From: Micrasema longulum | Lineage: Eukaryota > Arthropoda > Insecta > Trichoptera > Brachycentridae | DNA length: 64,000 bases | Assembly: GCA_022494885.1 (NCBI GenBank) | Contig: JAGVSM010001661.1 | Coordinates: 1-64,000, forward strand | Direction: 5' to 3' | The notes under the pieces: generated by a model | The model's input: the letters and a program-made list of their open reading frames with translations, nothing else | Databases searched by the model: none | Told to the model about the DNA's origin: nothing | Shown here: piece by piece, positions 1 through 11,340 of the stretch | Layout: the number at the start of each line of letters is the position of its first letter | Numbering within the stretch: position 1 is the first letter of the stretch | Program-made: the position numbers and the translations under genes

Positions 1-1180
1 AAATATTTTGATAAATAAAAATAAATTAAAAGATATATTTTGTTTATACATACAAATTTATAGGACAATTGCTGTTTTCACAAAAACACGGTATTTTTAA
101 CAGTGAATTTGCGGTTTCTACGATTTTTCAAAAGAAATATTTGGAAAGAACTATTGTATGGACGCATGGACAGAATAATAGTAAAATCCAATAATATCGT
201 TTTGGAAAATTTAGGATATGTGATGTTATTAGAACGATGCCTTCAATTATGAAAGCAAGCTGACCAATACTTAAGTTTGATATGATGCTGATTTAAAAAT
301 AAATAAATTGTAAATACATAGTAATAAGAAAAAAAACACATATTTATATAACAATTCAATAACGGAACCAATTTGTACTACTGATTTTTTTTTTCACGGA
401 GTTTAAAAAAAATCGTTTTCAAGCTATAAATAGTAGAATTCAAAAAGAAAAAAAAAATAACTAAATCTATGTTCAGGGTGGAAGAGTTAAGGAGGTTTAA
501 GCAAACCCAACTAATTCAATTTTAATGGCGAGTTTGGCTATGGTTGAACTGCAAGAATCAGAAGATTTTTCCGACCTCCCTCTCGCCTGACACGGAATTT
601 GTATTTCAAATGGGAGTTGAAAGACGGAGCAGTTCTGTCCCGAAACATCCCTTTTGTACTACAGTACCCAGAAAGCGATGCAACAACCAACAACCAAAAC
701 AGCATTGTTTCATCAATCCGATACTTTGACGCTTAAATACTAAATGCATTTCACCCGGGTTTCGATTGCAGTGAAAAGTCTATAGTTGTCTATAAAGTAA
801 AATCCTATTTTCTGTACAAAAATGTGTATATTATTATGTATTTTTTAAAAATGTTTAATTATTATTAGTTATCGACGAAGATATTTCAAATTTTATATTT
901 TCGTTAAGTAACATAGATTTTACTTTGTAGACAATTGAAAATAACTGCGTTTACGTTCCATCGTAATCGGGCCTTGGTTAGTAAAGGTATGTGTGGAATT
1001 GTCCAAGAAATTAATGATTAATTTTTTGATTTGGATGAAAGTGCAATGCAAACGCTATTCATTTATAATTTCGTACAAATCACTGGATAACAAAAACATT
1101 AGTGATTAGGTGATTTGACGATTTCGCACGTAATAAAGGCCTTTAAATGTAAAATAGCGTACGAAGATCCGTACATTATA
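1..1180. other. AT-rich stretch, no gene seen
   Basis: I see no coding or repeat signature I can name here. The short open frame at 544-729 has no recognisable motif and ends in sequence of ordinary intergenic composition. The stretch ends at a TA dinucleotide (1,179-1,180), where the mariner-like element begins. Confidence 0.4.
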
Positions 1181-1900
1181 AAGGGTCTTCCAATAGGGAC
1201 TTCCGAACTTTAACAGTTGATGGTGGCCATATTGTTGAAGCGACATCTGTCAAATTGTCGTTTATTCAGTATGTTTTGCCCAATCACCATGGACGGATAT
1301 AGCGTTCAACACGTGCAAATGATAAAATTGTTTTATCAAAATAGGTGTTCTGTTCGGGCAACGTTCCGCGAGCTTCGCCCATTTTTCGGTCGCCATAGGC
1401 GTCCTACCGAGAAGACTATTCACAGTGTGGTGGATAAATTTGAGCCCACTGGTTCAGTTATCAATCAACCAACACACGTGCGTCAACAAAACGCAAGATC
1501 TGCCGAAAACATCGCCGCTGTCCGTAAGACTGCAGGATAATCCGAGGCAGTCGATTTCACGTCGTTCACAAAAACTCGGCCTTTCGCAGACCACAACTTG
1601 GCGAATTTTGCGTCGTGACTTGGGCCTGCACCCGTACAAAATTTAACTGACATAGAATCTAAAGCTAAACACTGAATGGTCTCTGGAACTGTTGGAAACT
1701 GACCCTAATTTTTATCGAAAATTCATCTTCAACGATGGGGCCCATTTCTAGACGAATAGGTACGTCAACAAACATAATTGACGAATTTGAGACGATACCA
1801 ATCCACATGCGTCCAATGCATCCCGAAAAAGTCACTGTTTGGTGTGGACTTTGGGCTGGCGGCGTCATCGGCCCATATTTCTTTGAGAACGCTTAATCAA
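1181..1900 (+). mobile_element. degenerate mariner-like (Tc1/mariner superfamily) transposon, 3' truncated
   Basis: The left end starts with AAGGGTCTTCC directly after a TA dinucleotide, the target site of Tc1/mariner elements. An ATG at 1,289 opens a frame beginning MDGYSVQHVQM with a helix-turn-helix region (TIRR-like TEKTIHSVVDKF, then TGSV). A frameshift near 1,540 moves the reading to a second frame holding SQTTTWRILRRDLGLHPYKI. Further on, with stops, remains of the first catalytic aspartate region (IIFNDGAHF) and the VTVWCGLWAGGV-type block can be read to about 1,890. The second and third catalytic aspartates and the right terminal repeat are missing. The protein is the same kind as the copy at 49,587-50,871, but the two are clearly diverged. 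It cannot encode a working transposase. Confidence 0.85.
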
Positions 1901-2251
1901 AGACCCTGGATAAGGCTGAAATAAGCATGTTTTCAAAGAGGTTTCGAAAGTAGGTATAAACAATTTTTTTTTTTTTTTAAATAACCAAACTTCTTACCAA
2001 GCTCTTTCCTGTACCCTTTTCCATATAAATAATATTTTAAAATTATTATTTTTTTATATTTATGGACCCACATACACAAACACACATTCACATACAAACA
2101 CATACAATTACGTAGACTCTTTTCTTATGTGTTATTAGATTTACAGTGGATTATTTGATAGGCTCTTGTATTGTTTAAAAATTTCTACTTATTTTTTATG
2201 TAATAGCTGTAAAAATCCCAAATAAAATAAAATAAATAAATACAAAAACTT

Positions 2252-2521
2252 TCGACAAAATCAAGAAAAGAGCTCTGCATTGGTTTGGACATATAGAGCG
2301 AATGGACAGCGAAAAACGACGGCTAAAAAGATTCATGATGCAAATGTTGATAGATGCAGAAACAACAGAAGACTGAAAAAAACATGGCATGATCAAATCC
2401 AACAAATATTTGAAGATGGACATATCAAAAGGCGGAATAATCGGCGCGCGTGAATGAGTATATGTTCTGTCCTTTCTGCTTACCCTTACGTGGAAACGGC
2501 ATGATGGTTCGTTTGTTTGTA
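2252..2521 (+). mobile_element. 3' fragment of APE-type non-LTR retrotransposon (WFGHVERM family)
   Basis: With frameshifts this reads DKIKKRALHWFGHIERM, a KKIHDANVD-like block, a KTWHDQIQQIFEDGHIK-like block and a final SAYPYVETA. This is the same C-terminal domain as in the long copy at 62,750-63,049. It ends in ATGGTTCGTTTGTTTGT, so the stop codon sits almost directly against a GTTT repeat tail. It is a dead 5'-truncated insertion. Other fragments of the family lie at 25,475, 38,290 and 47,575. Confidence 0.85.
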
Positions 2522-4111
2522 AAGGCCTTTAGCACTTCTCTGCTATTATTTATAAACATAAAGATAAAACATTATTCACATTAAAGGTAATTTCATTTCA
2601 CTAGGATGTCGGATATGAGGTACGTTTACTCTTTTAGGAAATTTATCTCCAACTCTCTGTAAAATATGTTATAAAAGAAAAATAATCTTGGCGAAAAGCT
2701 TGGGAAAATATTCTGAACGGGTCTATTTAAATAATAATACAATAAAGGTATTATTTATTCATTCACATCAATTATTTGATAATCTACGCCACATCACAAA
2801 TATTAGATAAATAAACTCCGAAATAATAAAAATACTGTCGTCATTATGTATATTACCGTAATAAAAAACATGAATATTTGATAGAGAACGTGCTTTCCAT
2901 ATTTAAGGAGAGATAAAAAGGTTTTGCCGAGTCGGCTACTTTTGTTTAGCCAGCCCTTACTCCAAAGGCGTTGGTTGAATTAGAAAAATGGAAAAAGAAA
3001 AACCACCCTTCTCTGCCTAAATTACCAAAGGATCTTACTCGGAAAACAGAAAACGGCACGAGTTTCGAAACACACTGAAAAAAGGAACCGTTTTTTGAAA
3101 ACTAATCTTGTTATTTCTCCACTTTCGCATGGCAATTGTTTTGGGTTGAAAAAAAGGCTACATTATATTATTTCGCAACGAATGGTTCGCTGATAAAACA
3201 TTTTGCAGTCACGAAAGAACAGAAAAGTTTGGAAGGAAGATAAAAAGTTGGGTAATGCGTTTTACTTAAAACTTCAACGTAAAACTAGAAAATATTTTTA
3301 GCAGATTGTCTGAATTTGCTATTCATACGATGTCAGTGAGCATCGTTGATTTATCTCAAAGTGAATGGCAACGTATACGAAATGCGAAAAAGACCTGCGA
3401 ATTTGAGGTATACGAGAATACGCATTCAACTTATGCTTTTCGTGTATATACGAGATGTTTATGCATCGCGTCGATCTTATTAACATTTTTTGGTGATCAA
3501 ACCAACTGAACTTTCGATTCACGTTATCTGAAACGATCACAGACTGAATCACCTTAAAAGTGTGAGCTTACCACTGAAAATATCTATATTATAATGTTTA
3601 CGGAATCGTGGATACAGAATTTACATTTCAAGGCGGTTTCAGTGATCATCACAAACTGAGTTTATAAACATATTCAAATTGAGTTCACCGCTGACAAATG
3701 AAGGTATTTATGAGGAATTTAAAGATAATCACCGATTGAATTAGCAACTAAGACGAGTTGTGATAGTTAAAGATTTTTTCAAGTATTTTTTTATAAAAAA
3801 AAGATTTTTTCATTATTACCGTTACTTTTGATTCTGAATTATTACTAATGATCAAACAACCCGGCCTAAATTCTTAAAATATCGCCAATCTTTGATAGTA
3901 CATTTGATTGAATTAAAGTTCGCCACTGGCTGTGTTCGCTGTTCTAAAATATACAAACAAAAATGTTCTTCAATTGCTGGTACGAATATTATCGATTTTA
4001 ATGTCGATATTTGTTTATCAGACTCGTTTCAGGCCGGTCTAAAGATTTCTGACTGATTCTGCGAACGTGATGAAGTAATTTGCGCGCGGAGTAAACCAAC
4101 AAAAGAGTGTC
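2522..4111. other. intergenic, no gene seen
   Basis: AT-rich with scattered short open frames, for example on both strands at 3,306-3,552. These overlap each other antisense and show no motif. I see no terminal repeats or tRNA-like boxes. Confidence 0.35.
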
Positions 4112-4620
4112 GAGTTTGTCCAAATGTTTGCCGACAAAATATTGGATTTCACCCTCCAGGGAGTTAAGATTAACATATTACAACAGAGATGGAGAACATG
4201 TTAGAGAGAGAAATATGAAAGTCTAGGCATTTACAGGGCTTATGAACAGTCATTGGCTGGCTTAAGAAGTGGCCATTTTACACACTAGGTAAAATTCATA
4301 ATTTTGCCTGTGTTTGAACAACCGAATTCCTTGAATTCCTCTATCTGTTAATTTTAGCGAAGTTAAGAGCCAATGACGGGTCATAAGCCCTCTAAATGTC
4401 TAGAGTTTTTTGTTGCACCAGAACAGGCCAGGAGATTAATTCGCGGTGGAGAATTACAGCACTGAACACCCATGCTTAAAAAAAATCATATTAAACTTTG
4501 AACGTGAATCAAACACCCGAAATTGAACCCTATTGTAATATGTTAATCTCAATAAATCCCTACAGGGTGAAATCCAGTTTTTTCTCTAAAAACATTTGGA
4601 CAACCTCACAATATTGTTGA
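4112..4620. repeat. foldback MITE, family F (GCATTTACAGGGCTTATGA), about 500 bp
   Basis: The left arm has TTTGTCCAAATGTTT, a GGATTTCACCCT block, AACATATTACAACAGAGATGG, TAGGCATTTACAGGGCTTAT and CATTGGCTGG. The right arm repeats these in reverse complement: CCAATGACGGGTCATAAGCC, then TGTAATATGTTAATCTC, AGGGTGAAATCCAG and ACATTTGGACAACC. The right arm contains about 110 bp of extra sequence (roughly 4,405-4,515), so it may hold a nested insertion. Other copies lie at 25,862-25,995, 26,795-27,075, 34,905-35,065 and 63,335-63,455. No coding capacity is seen. Confidence 0.8.
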
Positions 4621-4724
4621 TTAAACCTAGTCTAAAAAGAAGTATAAAAATTGAAAAATGTTTTCAGGCGTTACCTAGTAGGTGAGGTGAGGTGACAAAT
4701 TAAGGAAATATCACGTACTACGAA

Positions 4725-5005
4725 TATCGATAAAAATATATGAAATGGATGAAGAATAATTGATTATATTTTCAAAATCAATATGGATATTGTGAAGAAA
4801 TGGTTTCATGTACATATATTTTTTTAAATATGTCACTAGAAAATTGAGACCTAATGATAGTTGTGACGTCGAGATTCGTGACAATGTTCTAAAAATACTT
4901 GAATAATTTAGAACGAAGTTGCAAATGAACATGAATCGTGACGTATTAGGGGCGTGGCCACGGCGTGGCTAATGCAATGACCGTTTTTTGCGGGAATCCA
5001 AAATT
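4725..5005 (-). repeat. interspersed repeat D, minus-strand copy
   Basis: The reverse complement aligns with 10,298-10,510. Both share TTCCCGC-AAAACG, CATTGCATT-GCCACGCC, CTAATACGT, GTCACGAATCT and ATTGATTTTGAAAAT in the same order. The type of element is unknown, and no terminal repeats or reading frame explain it. Confidence 0.7.
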
Positions 5006-5107
5006 TTTACTAGACAGTATTTTATAGACCCTAATTACTTTAAAAATGTAAAAAATGGTGATATTTCCCTATGCAGTCAGAAGAATCCCAACCACATCAA
5101 TAAACGG

Positions 5108-5255
5108 TTTAGCTCTTTCTTCTTTCTCAGCCATCTCCCCACTGCTGGATACGGGCCTCTTCTAAAATTTCCCATTCTTTGTTATCGTGAGCTTTTCTCG
5201 ACCAATTTCTTCCCGCGAATGGGATCACATCATCCACCCATCGTTTATGTCGCAA
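5108..5255 (-). mobile_element. C-terminal RT fragment of a non-LTR retrotransposon (minus strand)
   Basis: On the minus strand this reads a GRNWSRKAHDNKEWEILEEA-like stretch followed by IQQWGDG. That matches the C-terminal 'W...A.D...W..LEEAY.QQW' block of insect APE-type retroelements. The antisense phrase CCCCACTGCTGGAT is typical of such tails. It is only about 50 codons long, so it is a 5'-truncated relic. Confidence 0.7.
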
Positions 5256-5259
5256 TAAA

Positions 5260-6130
5260 TTTAATTTACCTAAAAATCTTTGTAAATTGTCACGAATAAA
5301 CGCCCATTTTCATCTGATTGAACATAGTGTTTAATTAGCATTCCATGTAATATGTGTAGATATCAAATTTGTTATGATAATATTCTAATCTGGAAATTGA
5401 GAATTTGTAGTAATGTACCAACTACCAACTCAAGGCACCTTATGTCGTGTCAGATGTCAGGGTCTCTAATGATTCGCGTTGTATTAAAAAAAATATCGAA
5501 AAAGAGACAATTTTAGTAATAACTGAGTAAATTTGCTTTTATAAATGCGACCAAAGTAAAAAAAAAAATACATCAAAATTAATTACACGTTCAGTATATA
5601 TGATAACTATGAAAGTAGTAATAATCAAATAATAAAAAACCCACTAGAAATGATCAAAGCAAGCGTTAACATATAACTGTTATTTAACATAGAACATGTT
5701 TATTGAAATATGTTTATTGAAATCTACGGATTTGGTAAAGGTTGTTCAAATTGTTTTTCTGAACGATATTGAAAATTTTCTGAAAAACATTTTTTTGACT
5801 AGCCGCAGTAAATTTAAGGCCACAAGTTTATTATTGTATTAAAATAAAAATATGCAACACGCCAATATTACGAAAAAAAAAGTATCATATCAATAAAAGT
5901 AACTTAATATCAAGATTTCATTATTTTAATGTAAAGAAAAAAATATTATAAACCTAGTCGAGTTTTTTGGATGCACTTAGAACTATTTTTCTCCAAAAGT
6001 AAATTTACTGACATTTTTAAACTCTGCGCGAACTCGTATTTGTAAAAACCTTATTTTGATGGGGCGGCAAGCTATCAAAACGTTTACATAATAGCGAAAT
6101 ATAAGAACTACATATTTTTATAATAAATTT
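5260..6130. other. AT-rich intergenic, nothing recognised
   Basis: Long poly-A/T tracts and no reading frame of interest. No tRNA-like boxes or inverted termini were seen. Confidence 0.35.
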
Positions 6131-6135
6131 TACAT

Positions 6136-6866
6136 AGTGGTGACCATCAGGCGCGTTCCGCCCATACACACTGTGGATGCGGCGCACCCCTTGAATATTT
6201 AAAATAATATTGCATTATATGTATTTTGTTATTAAAATTGTAAACATTAAAAAAATTGTAATCTATAAATATTCTTAAAATTATCGCAGAAAATGTCCCA
6301 GCGCACGTGATTTACAAATTTAAGTAATATTTTCAGTACACATACCTACCCATACCCATATGTATGCGTATTTCCCATATCAATGTACTGGATATCAAAG
6401 TACTTTGGCCTTGATAGTATTCGTTACATACGCTGGAATCTGGATACTTCTCTTTATTTTGAGTCCAGTCCTATAACAAATGTTCGAATTTCCGCGCACG
6501 TGTATCAAGGTTTATAACATTGTGTTGTTCTACGAAACTGATAGAGATAAGAGCATCCAACTCGTGAAATGCAAAGAAAAAATAGTCTAATAACGTATTG
6601 CATAAAGTTTTATATGGTGTATTATTGTAATTTAAGTTACGGTTCTAATGTTTATAGCTTCACCGCTAGACGCGCTTACTCCTGTGCTCCGTTAATTTGT
6701 AGAAAATCAACTATTGATAGTTATTAAGCACCATATTAGTAATATAATACCTCAAGCGCACTTTACAAAAGTGATTATATGCGATATTAATTTTAATTAG
6801 ATATCTACCTAAATCTACTAGCGTCCCTACTGACAATATTCACCGCACGCGCCCGGTGACCATATG
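6136..6866. repeat. possible hAT-like non-autonomous element with imperfect ends
   Basis: The left end reads TAGTGGTGACCATCAGGCGC. The right end in reverse complement reads ATGGTCACCGGGCGCGTGCGG. The shared words GGTGACC/GGTCACC and GGCGCGT are GC-rich in an otherwise AT-rich region. The interior shows no coding sequence. No clear target duplication was found, so this is tentative. Confidence 0.35.
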
Positions 6867-7214
6867 TCAAAATGTATACCTATACTAGCATAATGAAAAA
6901 AAAAACATTTTACAGCATTACGTACAAGTTTCAACGTGAAAATTTTCGGGAAAACTTTTTTTATTTAAAAAATGCGAATGCTCCCCATTGTTTGATCGCG
7001 AAGAACGCCGTGGAATGTGTGTTCAGGTGATAATATTGTTTTCCGTTTGGATATGTTATGTAAAAGCAGAACAATCTAAGTATGAACAACTGTTTTATAA
7101 ATATAGCTAATTCACTTCCCTGTACACTAACGATGTTTACGGTGAAATACACTCGCTCTATACGTCTGTCTTATACTAATTAGGAATAACATATTATATA
7201 AATATTGTACGTGC

Positions 7215-7605
7215 CCAGACGGATGAAGAATACAGTTCTGTGTGTGAAAAAGAACAAGAATCCTGGACGAAAGTTTCCGATTCAATGGCTGCTTATTACC
7301 AAGTAAAAATCCCGAAAAGGAAATAGACTGGAGATAAGTTCACTTCGTAGAGCAGTGGTTGGCGCTTTCGCCTACCATACTCGAGGTCCTAGGTTCGATT
7401 CCTGGCAGGGTGAAAACGAAATAATTATATTCAAGATGGTTCTACGCAATATTTCATTGTTCCTAGAGTGGCACCTTTGTTCAAAGCGTATGACTGATCG
7501 GGAAAAGTGATCCGGATACACCGCGATTGGGGTATGTATTTTGTGCCTTATGCACCACTGGGTGCAGATAGGGAGAAATTATGACGATGAATGATGAAAT
7601 GTATA
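7215..7605 (+). mobile_element. tRNA-derived SINE, family A
   Basis: An internal pol III promoter is visible: an A-box-like segment (AGTGGTTGGCGC) and a B box GGTTCGATTCC at 7,392-7,402. A leader (GTTCTGTGTGTGAAA, then a GGAAATAGACTGGAGATAA block) precedes the tRNA-like part, which is unusual for a simple tRNA-head SINE. A body follows with TGTTCCTAGAGTGGCACC, TATGCACCACTGGGTGCAGA and ATGATG repeats. The same order of blocks occurs at 57,190-57,605 (+) and, reversed, at 48,150-48,485 and 16,190-16,475. Confidence 0.8.
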
Positions 7606-7719
7606 ATATCCGAGGCAGATAAGAAGATTCTTTCAATACCACATTACGTCTAATGTGTCTAATATACGGTAAAATTATTATGCTAGACACTTTGCTCGGA
7701 GATATAACTTACTACAGAG

Positions 7720-8217
7720 TAGAGATGGGCATTTTTGTTACTTATAAGAAGTAACAGTAACAATTACTGTTTCAAAAATTACTTTTTTCGTAAAACTGTT
7801 TCTACATAACAGTTTAGAGCAGCGTGGTCAAAAAATCTAGTACCAGCAACTGCTGGAACAGTTTTGCAAATATTCATTGAACAGTTACTTGTGACGAGCC
7901 ACGCTGCTCTTAACTTTTATTTAATAAACAGTTTTATATATCCTGATTATTTTTTTATGTTTATACGAAAAGAGTGGCCATGTTTTTGCCACGCAGCCAC
8001 GCAGCCACGCAGCCACGCAGCCACGCAGCCACGCAGCCACGCAGCCACGCAGCCACGCAGCCTCGCAAACTGCTTGTTTAAAATATTTTCATTTGACACC
8101 CTGATTAATTTTTCTTCACAGTAACAGTTTAATATTCTTATGCGACTATTTCCGAAAAATAACTTTTATTTTTAACCGGTTACAGTTTAAGAGCTACAAT
8201 AATTCTTACCAGCTCTA
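7720..8217. mobile_element. non-autonomous hAT-type element (498 bp) with 8-bp target duplication
   Basis: Ends are TAGAGATGGGCA (left) and, in reverse complement, TAGAGCTGGTAA (right). The flanking octamers are CTACAGAG (7,712-7,719) and CTACAAAG (8,218-8,225), a 7/8 match, as expected for hAT insertions. The subterminal sequence is full of AGTAACAGT and ACAGTTT motifs in both orientations. The interior holds the minisatellite at 7,989-8,060 and no transposase. Confidence 0.8.
7989..8060. repeat. minisatellite, nine perfect CCACGCAG units
   Basis: Nine tandem copies of the 8-mer CCACGCAG without a mismatch, followed by a decayed unit CCTCGCAA. It lies inside the hAT-type element. Its seed words also occur as single copies nearby in inverse orientation (GCAGCGTGG at 7,822, CCACGCTGC at 7,900), so the array probably expanded from the element's own sequence. 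Confidence 0.95.
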
Positions 8218-8479
8218 CTACAAAGGTGACAGCGGAATAATATACATTGTAAATATTCCCCCAACTGAGATTTCAGTTTAACAGATATTGTATACTTAGT
8301 TGGTGTGTTTTGAAAATATCCAATATCGTCGAAACAGACGTAGGTATTACTATTTATTTTATTTCATAAAAATTAAGAACAATTGTAACGTGCGGCCGAA
8401 AAGGGTACCTACGTTTTTTTTTGCCCATATATCGCTGCCTCGGCCCCACAACGTTAGTTAAATATGTGAGCTGTACTAA

Positions 8480-8665
8480 TATAATGTTGTTTTCTTTTTT
8501 TTCTTACAATTTATGTATATACATATCTGTGTTGATTTTAGTATGAATATGTATTAATTTATATGTATTTTATATATATTTTTTAGACACCATAAGTATA
8601 ATATATTAAATCATGTAAATGAATGCCTCGACACGGGTTGTGCCCAGTGAGGTATTCATATTTTA
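8480..8665 (+). mobile_element. 3' UTR of a non-LTR retrotransposon with terminal hairpin
   Basis: A hairpin at about 8,618-8,661 has outer arms ATGAATGCCTC and GAGGTATTCAT (10 of 11 pair) around an ACACGGG...CCCAGTG core. The core CACGG...CCCAGTGAGGT recurs on the minus strand at 33,961-34,002, where it lies downstream of a recognisable RT C-terminus. That is why I read this as a 3' UTR. An A-rich tail follows. No RT codons are preserved upstream. Confidence 0.55.
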
Positions 8666-8689
8666 AAAAAAAAGTGTAATGTAAAAAGT

Positions 8690-9240
8690 GAAAAAAAAAT
8701 CTTCTAATACCGCAGCTGACCGGCTACCCCTGCGCGCTTCATCCCCCGCGGAGGCCTTAAGGAAAGCATCCCCACTACAATATTCACCAAAGTTCACTTA
8801 TAAAACGCCGTGCACCCTCCATAAAAGGCAGAGTTATTTATCTCAGCTATCATACTGCTTTTTTATTTGGAACAGTCATTGTGCAAAATTTTTGCTTTCA
8901 AACCAGGAGTTCATCTACTTTAGAACAGTCCAGGTACTGGGAGGTGGCTCTCAGCACTCCAAAAAGGTTATCCCATGGAAGTGTGTTTACTACAACTACA
9001 AGCAGCCGCTTTCATGCATTTTGGAACAGCTCATGTACTTAGCCAGCTTCCTTAGATTATCCTTGACGGGAATTCAAGTAATGAGTTGCATAATACTCAC
9101 TAGGCAATTAACACGAATGCGCGCTCTTGACCCCTTCCGCACTTAACTTGCTGGGTAGTTTTATCAACCATTACTATGAAGGAAGTGCTCGAGCGTAATC
9201 TTGACACCACATGTTTCTCCCTTTGTCCAAGTCCAGGGTA
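8690..9240. other. GC-richer patch with a 152-codon open frame, unassigned
   Basis: An open frame runs from 8,688 to 9,146 on the + strand. It starts in a poly-A tract just after a retroelement tail, has no start context or domain I recognise, and its composition (CCCCTGCGCGCTTC, CCCCGCGGAGG) differs from its surroundings. It could be an old transposon interior or an untranslated host remnant. I do not call it a gene. Confidence 0.3.
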
Positions 9241-9765
9241 CGGCCATAAATCTCATCCGTCAAGTGAAAACAGAATCCTGGTGATTCTTAACCCGTGAAA
9301 GTCAAACTGTTTTAATAATAATTTTTATTTTGATGTAATAAGATCATCGCTGTTTTACCGATTTACTGAACTCGAACATATGTACGATTTGCTTAAATAT
9401 AAAATAAACATTAACGACAATTGTATTTGCTCTATACTATTTTAATCAAAAATATATAATATGTTTTAAAAAAATTGATGTTACAGTAGTTATATACTAA
9501 ACTATGATAAAAAGAATTGCATAAAAAATATCAATATTAGATACCAAGTAAAAGGGAATCTTAAGGTGCATTAAAAATATACAAAAAGCGACTATTTCAT
9601 TAAGAAAGAAACAGGAAACTACACTGAGATTGCTTTTTACTCGGGGATATGTTCACATGAGTACCGTGTAAAAAAATATACTCAAAAATAACAATGCTGT
9701 ATAGGATTCCTTTTATAAAAATTAATTAAGGAATAAAAAAAAATTGCTAAATTATTTAAAATCAA

Positions 9766-9972
9766 TTGAATATAACAAAGAAGCATATACATATTATATG
9801 TCTTCTCGATCTCACTAAGGCCATTGATAGGGTGTTGCTAAAATATGTTGTGAGGATACTTCTGGAAAGAGAGATATTTGATACTTTAGCTATGACTGTC
9901 CAAGATCTGTATACAAAAGTAAGGCAAAAGTCAAAGCTAATAATGAACTGTCTGAAATTTACTATTTATTGA
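9766..9972 (+). mobile_element. reverse transcriptase fragment (motif A region)
   Basis: Translation gives LDLTKAIDRVLLKYVVRILL followed by a stretch ending IQ-like VQDLYTKVRQ. This fits the RT palm motif A, 'F-D-x-x-K-A-F-D-x-V', and the following helix of non-LTR elements. The second aspartate is kept and the aromatic residue is changed. It is only about 60 codons, with stops on both sides. Confidence 0.6.
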
Positions 9973-10297
9973 ACCTCAATTTATTGCTAAAATATGAGAT
10001 GACATCAAAAAATATATGAAAACGAATAGTAAAATAGGAAAAGAAGATGCCCATTAGAGGGTGAAAGCGCTAATTGGTCAAAATAAATAAATAAGTGGAA
10101 GTGCAAAAAGTATTTTTGAAATTAATAACTTATATGGAAATATAAGTTATTACATCATTAAAATAGGAAAACATTAAGTTTTTTTTTTACAATTACTTTA
10201 TCAATAAATAAAAGTCTATGAAATACTGTCGAGTAAAAAAAAAAATTTTTTTGTACTTATTAGTATCATAAACAGTATTTTTCACTTTATAATTTTG

Positions 10298-10510
10298 AAT
10301 TCCCGCGAAAACGATTCATTGCATTGGCCACGCCTCTAATACGTGAGGTTTCGGTTAAATTTTGACCTTTGTGACCGTTTAAATCTAAATAGAAACGTCG
10401 TCACGAATCTTGAAGTAACAGTTGCCAAGGCCAAACATGTCGTGTTTAAGTGGAGACGTATAATATTGTTTAACAATATCAATATTGATTTTGAAAATTT
10501 ATTTGAAACC
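10298..10510 (+). repeat. interspersed repeat D, plus-strand copy
   Basis: Matches the reverse complement of 4,725-5,005 in block order: TTCCCGCGAAAACG, CATTGCATTGGCCACGCC, CTAATACGT, GTCACGAATCTTGA, then ATTGATTTTGAAAAT. The middle is diverged. No reading frame or terminal repeats explain it. Confidence 0.7.
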
Positions 10511-10609
10511 CCAATGTCTGATTGTGCGTGAAAGCGTGTAAAAACTGTTCTGATAAAAGGTAAAAAGATGGTACGGTAAGATGGGTAGGTATTGTGTAAA
10601 AACAAAGTA

Positions 10610-10912
10610 TAGACACTAATATGGCAAGTTGTTTTTATAACTAGCGCAAGTAACCAAGATTCAAAAATGGTATAATACTATACGAAAACTAGCGACTAAA
10701 AAAAATACGCGTACTATTTCTAAACAAGAAGCAAATTTCATTAAAAAAACAAACTATCTTACACAATCCTTTAATTAATTTATTGCAATATTAACATTAC
10801 AGTAAATGTTCAAATTGTTTGCCACCGGCATTAATACACGCACGCCATCTCTTTAAAACATATATTGGTTAGTTGCGCTAGTTTTTGAAAAAACTTGCCA
10901 TATTAGTGTCCA
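10610..10912 (-). mobile_element. internally deleted mariner-like element (303 bp)
   Basis: Inverted ends share GACACTAATATGGCAAG (left TAGACAC, right reverse complement TGGACAC) and continue to ACTAGCGCAA, about 40 bp. Both ends abut TA. Between them the minus strand encodes the end of a mariner transposase, LKRWRACINAGGKQFEHLL then a stop, close to 10,800. The rest of the transposase has been deleted, so this is a non-autonomous deletion derivative. It belongs to a different family from the copies at 1,181 and 49,587. Confidence 0.85.
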
Positions 10913-11302
10913 TACTTTTTTTTTACACCACGATGCGTGAAAGTGAACTAAGAGTAAAAATATTTGAAAATTTTAGAGAAAAAATAATTATGATTAATTT
11001 TTGTGTAAAAACTACAGGCATTCGGGGAATTTTAAGGCTTGTGGTAGATAGCAGTGCTACTTAGGTTGCCGATACAAAAAAAACAGAAATATTTAAAAAA
11101 TTGTGGTCAGGGTAGTTAAAAAAAACTTAAAGGTGTTAATTTTCGACGGATTTTATAAAATGTTTTTTTTTTCTCGTGTAGTCATGAGCAGGTCCACTCG
11201 CTGGTGCCTCCTTATCGTTGCATTTTGGGACAGGTTGTATACTACGGTGATGGTGAAGGTGGAGGCGTATTTTAGTATTTGCGTGTTGGTGTAGCGAGTG
11301 TC

Positions 11303-11340
11303 CTGACGAAGAGACGGGTACGTCTCGAAACCGGTAGACT
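11303..11340 (+). ncRNA. CTGACGA-hairpin-GAAACCGG element, hammerhead-like motif
   Basis: CTGACGA is followed by an A, a perfect 6-bp stem GAGACG/CGTCTC with a GGTA loop, and GAAACCGGT. This resembles the CUGANGA-stem II-GAAA core of hammerhead ribozymes but has one extra A before stem II. I could not find convincing stems I and III. The same arrangement occurs on the minus strand at 19,212-19,255, so it is a repeat-borne element. Ribozyme activity is speculation. Confidence 0.4.

Noticed and set aside
7989..8060. CRISPR-like array
   Set aside because: The 8-bp units are contiguous with no spacers and the genome is eukaryotic. It is a minisatellite.
8688..9146. 152-codon plus-strand open frame as a gene
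   Set aside because: It begins in a poly-A tract after a retroelement tail, shows no recognisable motif, and its apparent start lacks support. Kept only as an unassigned patch.
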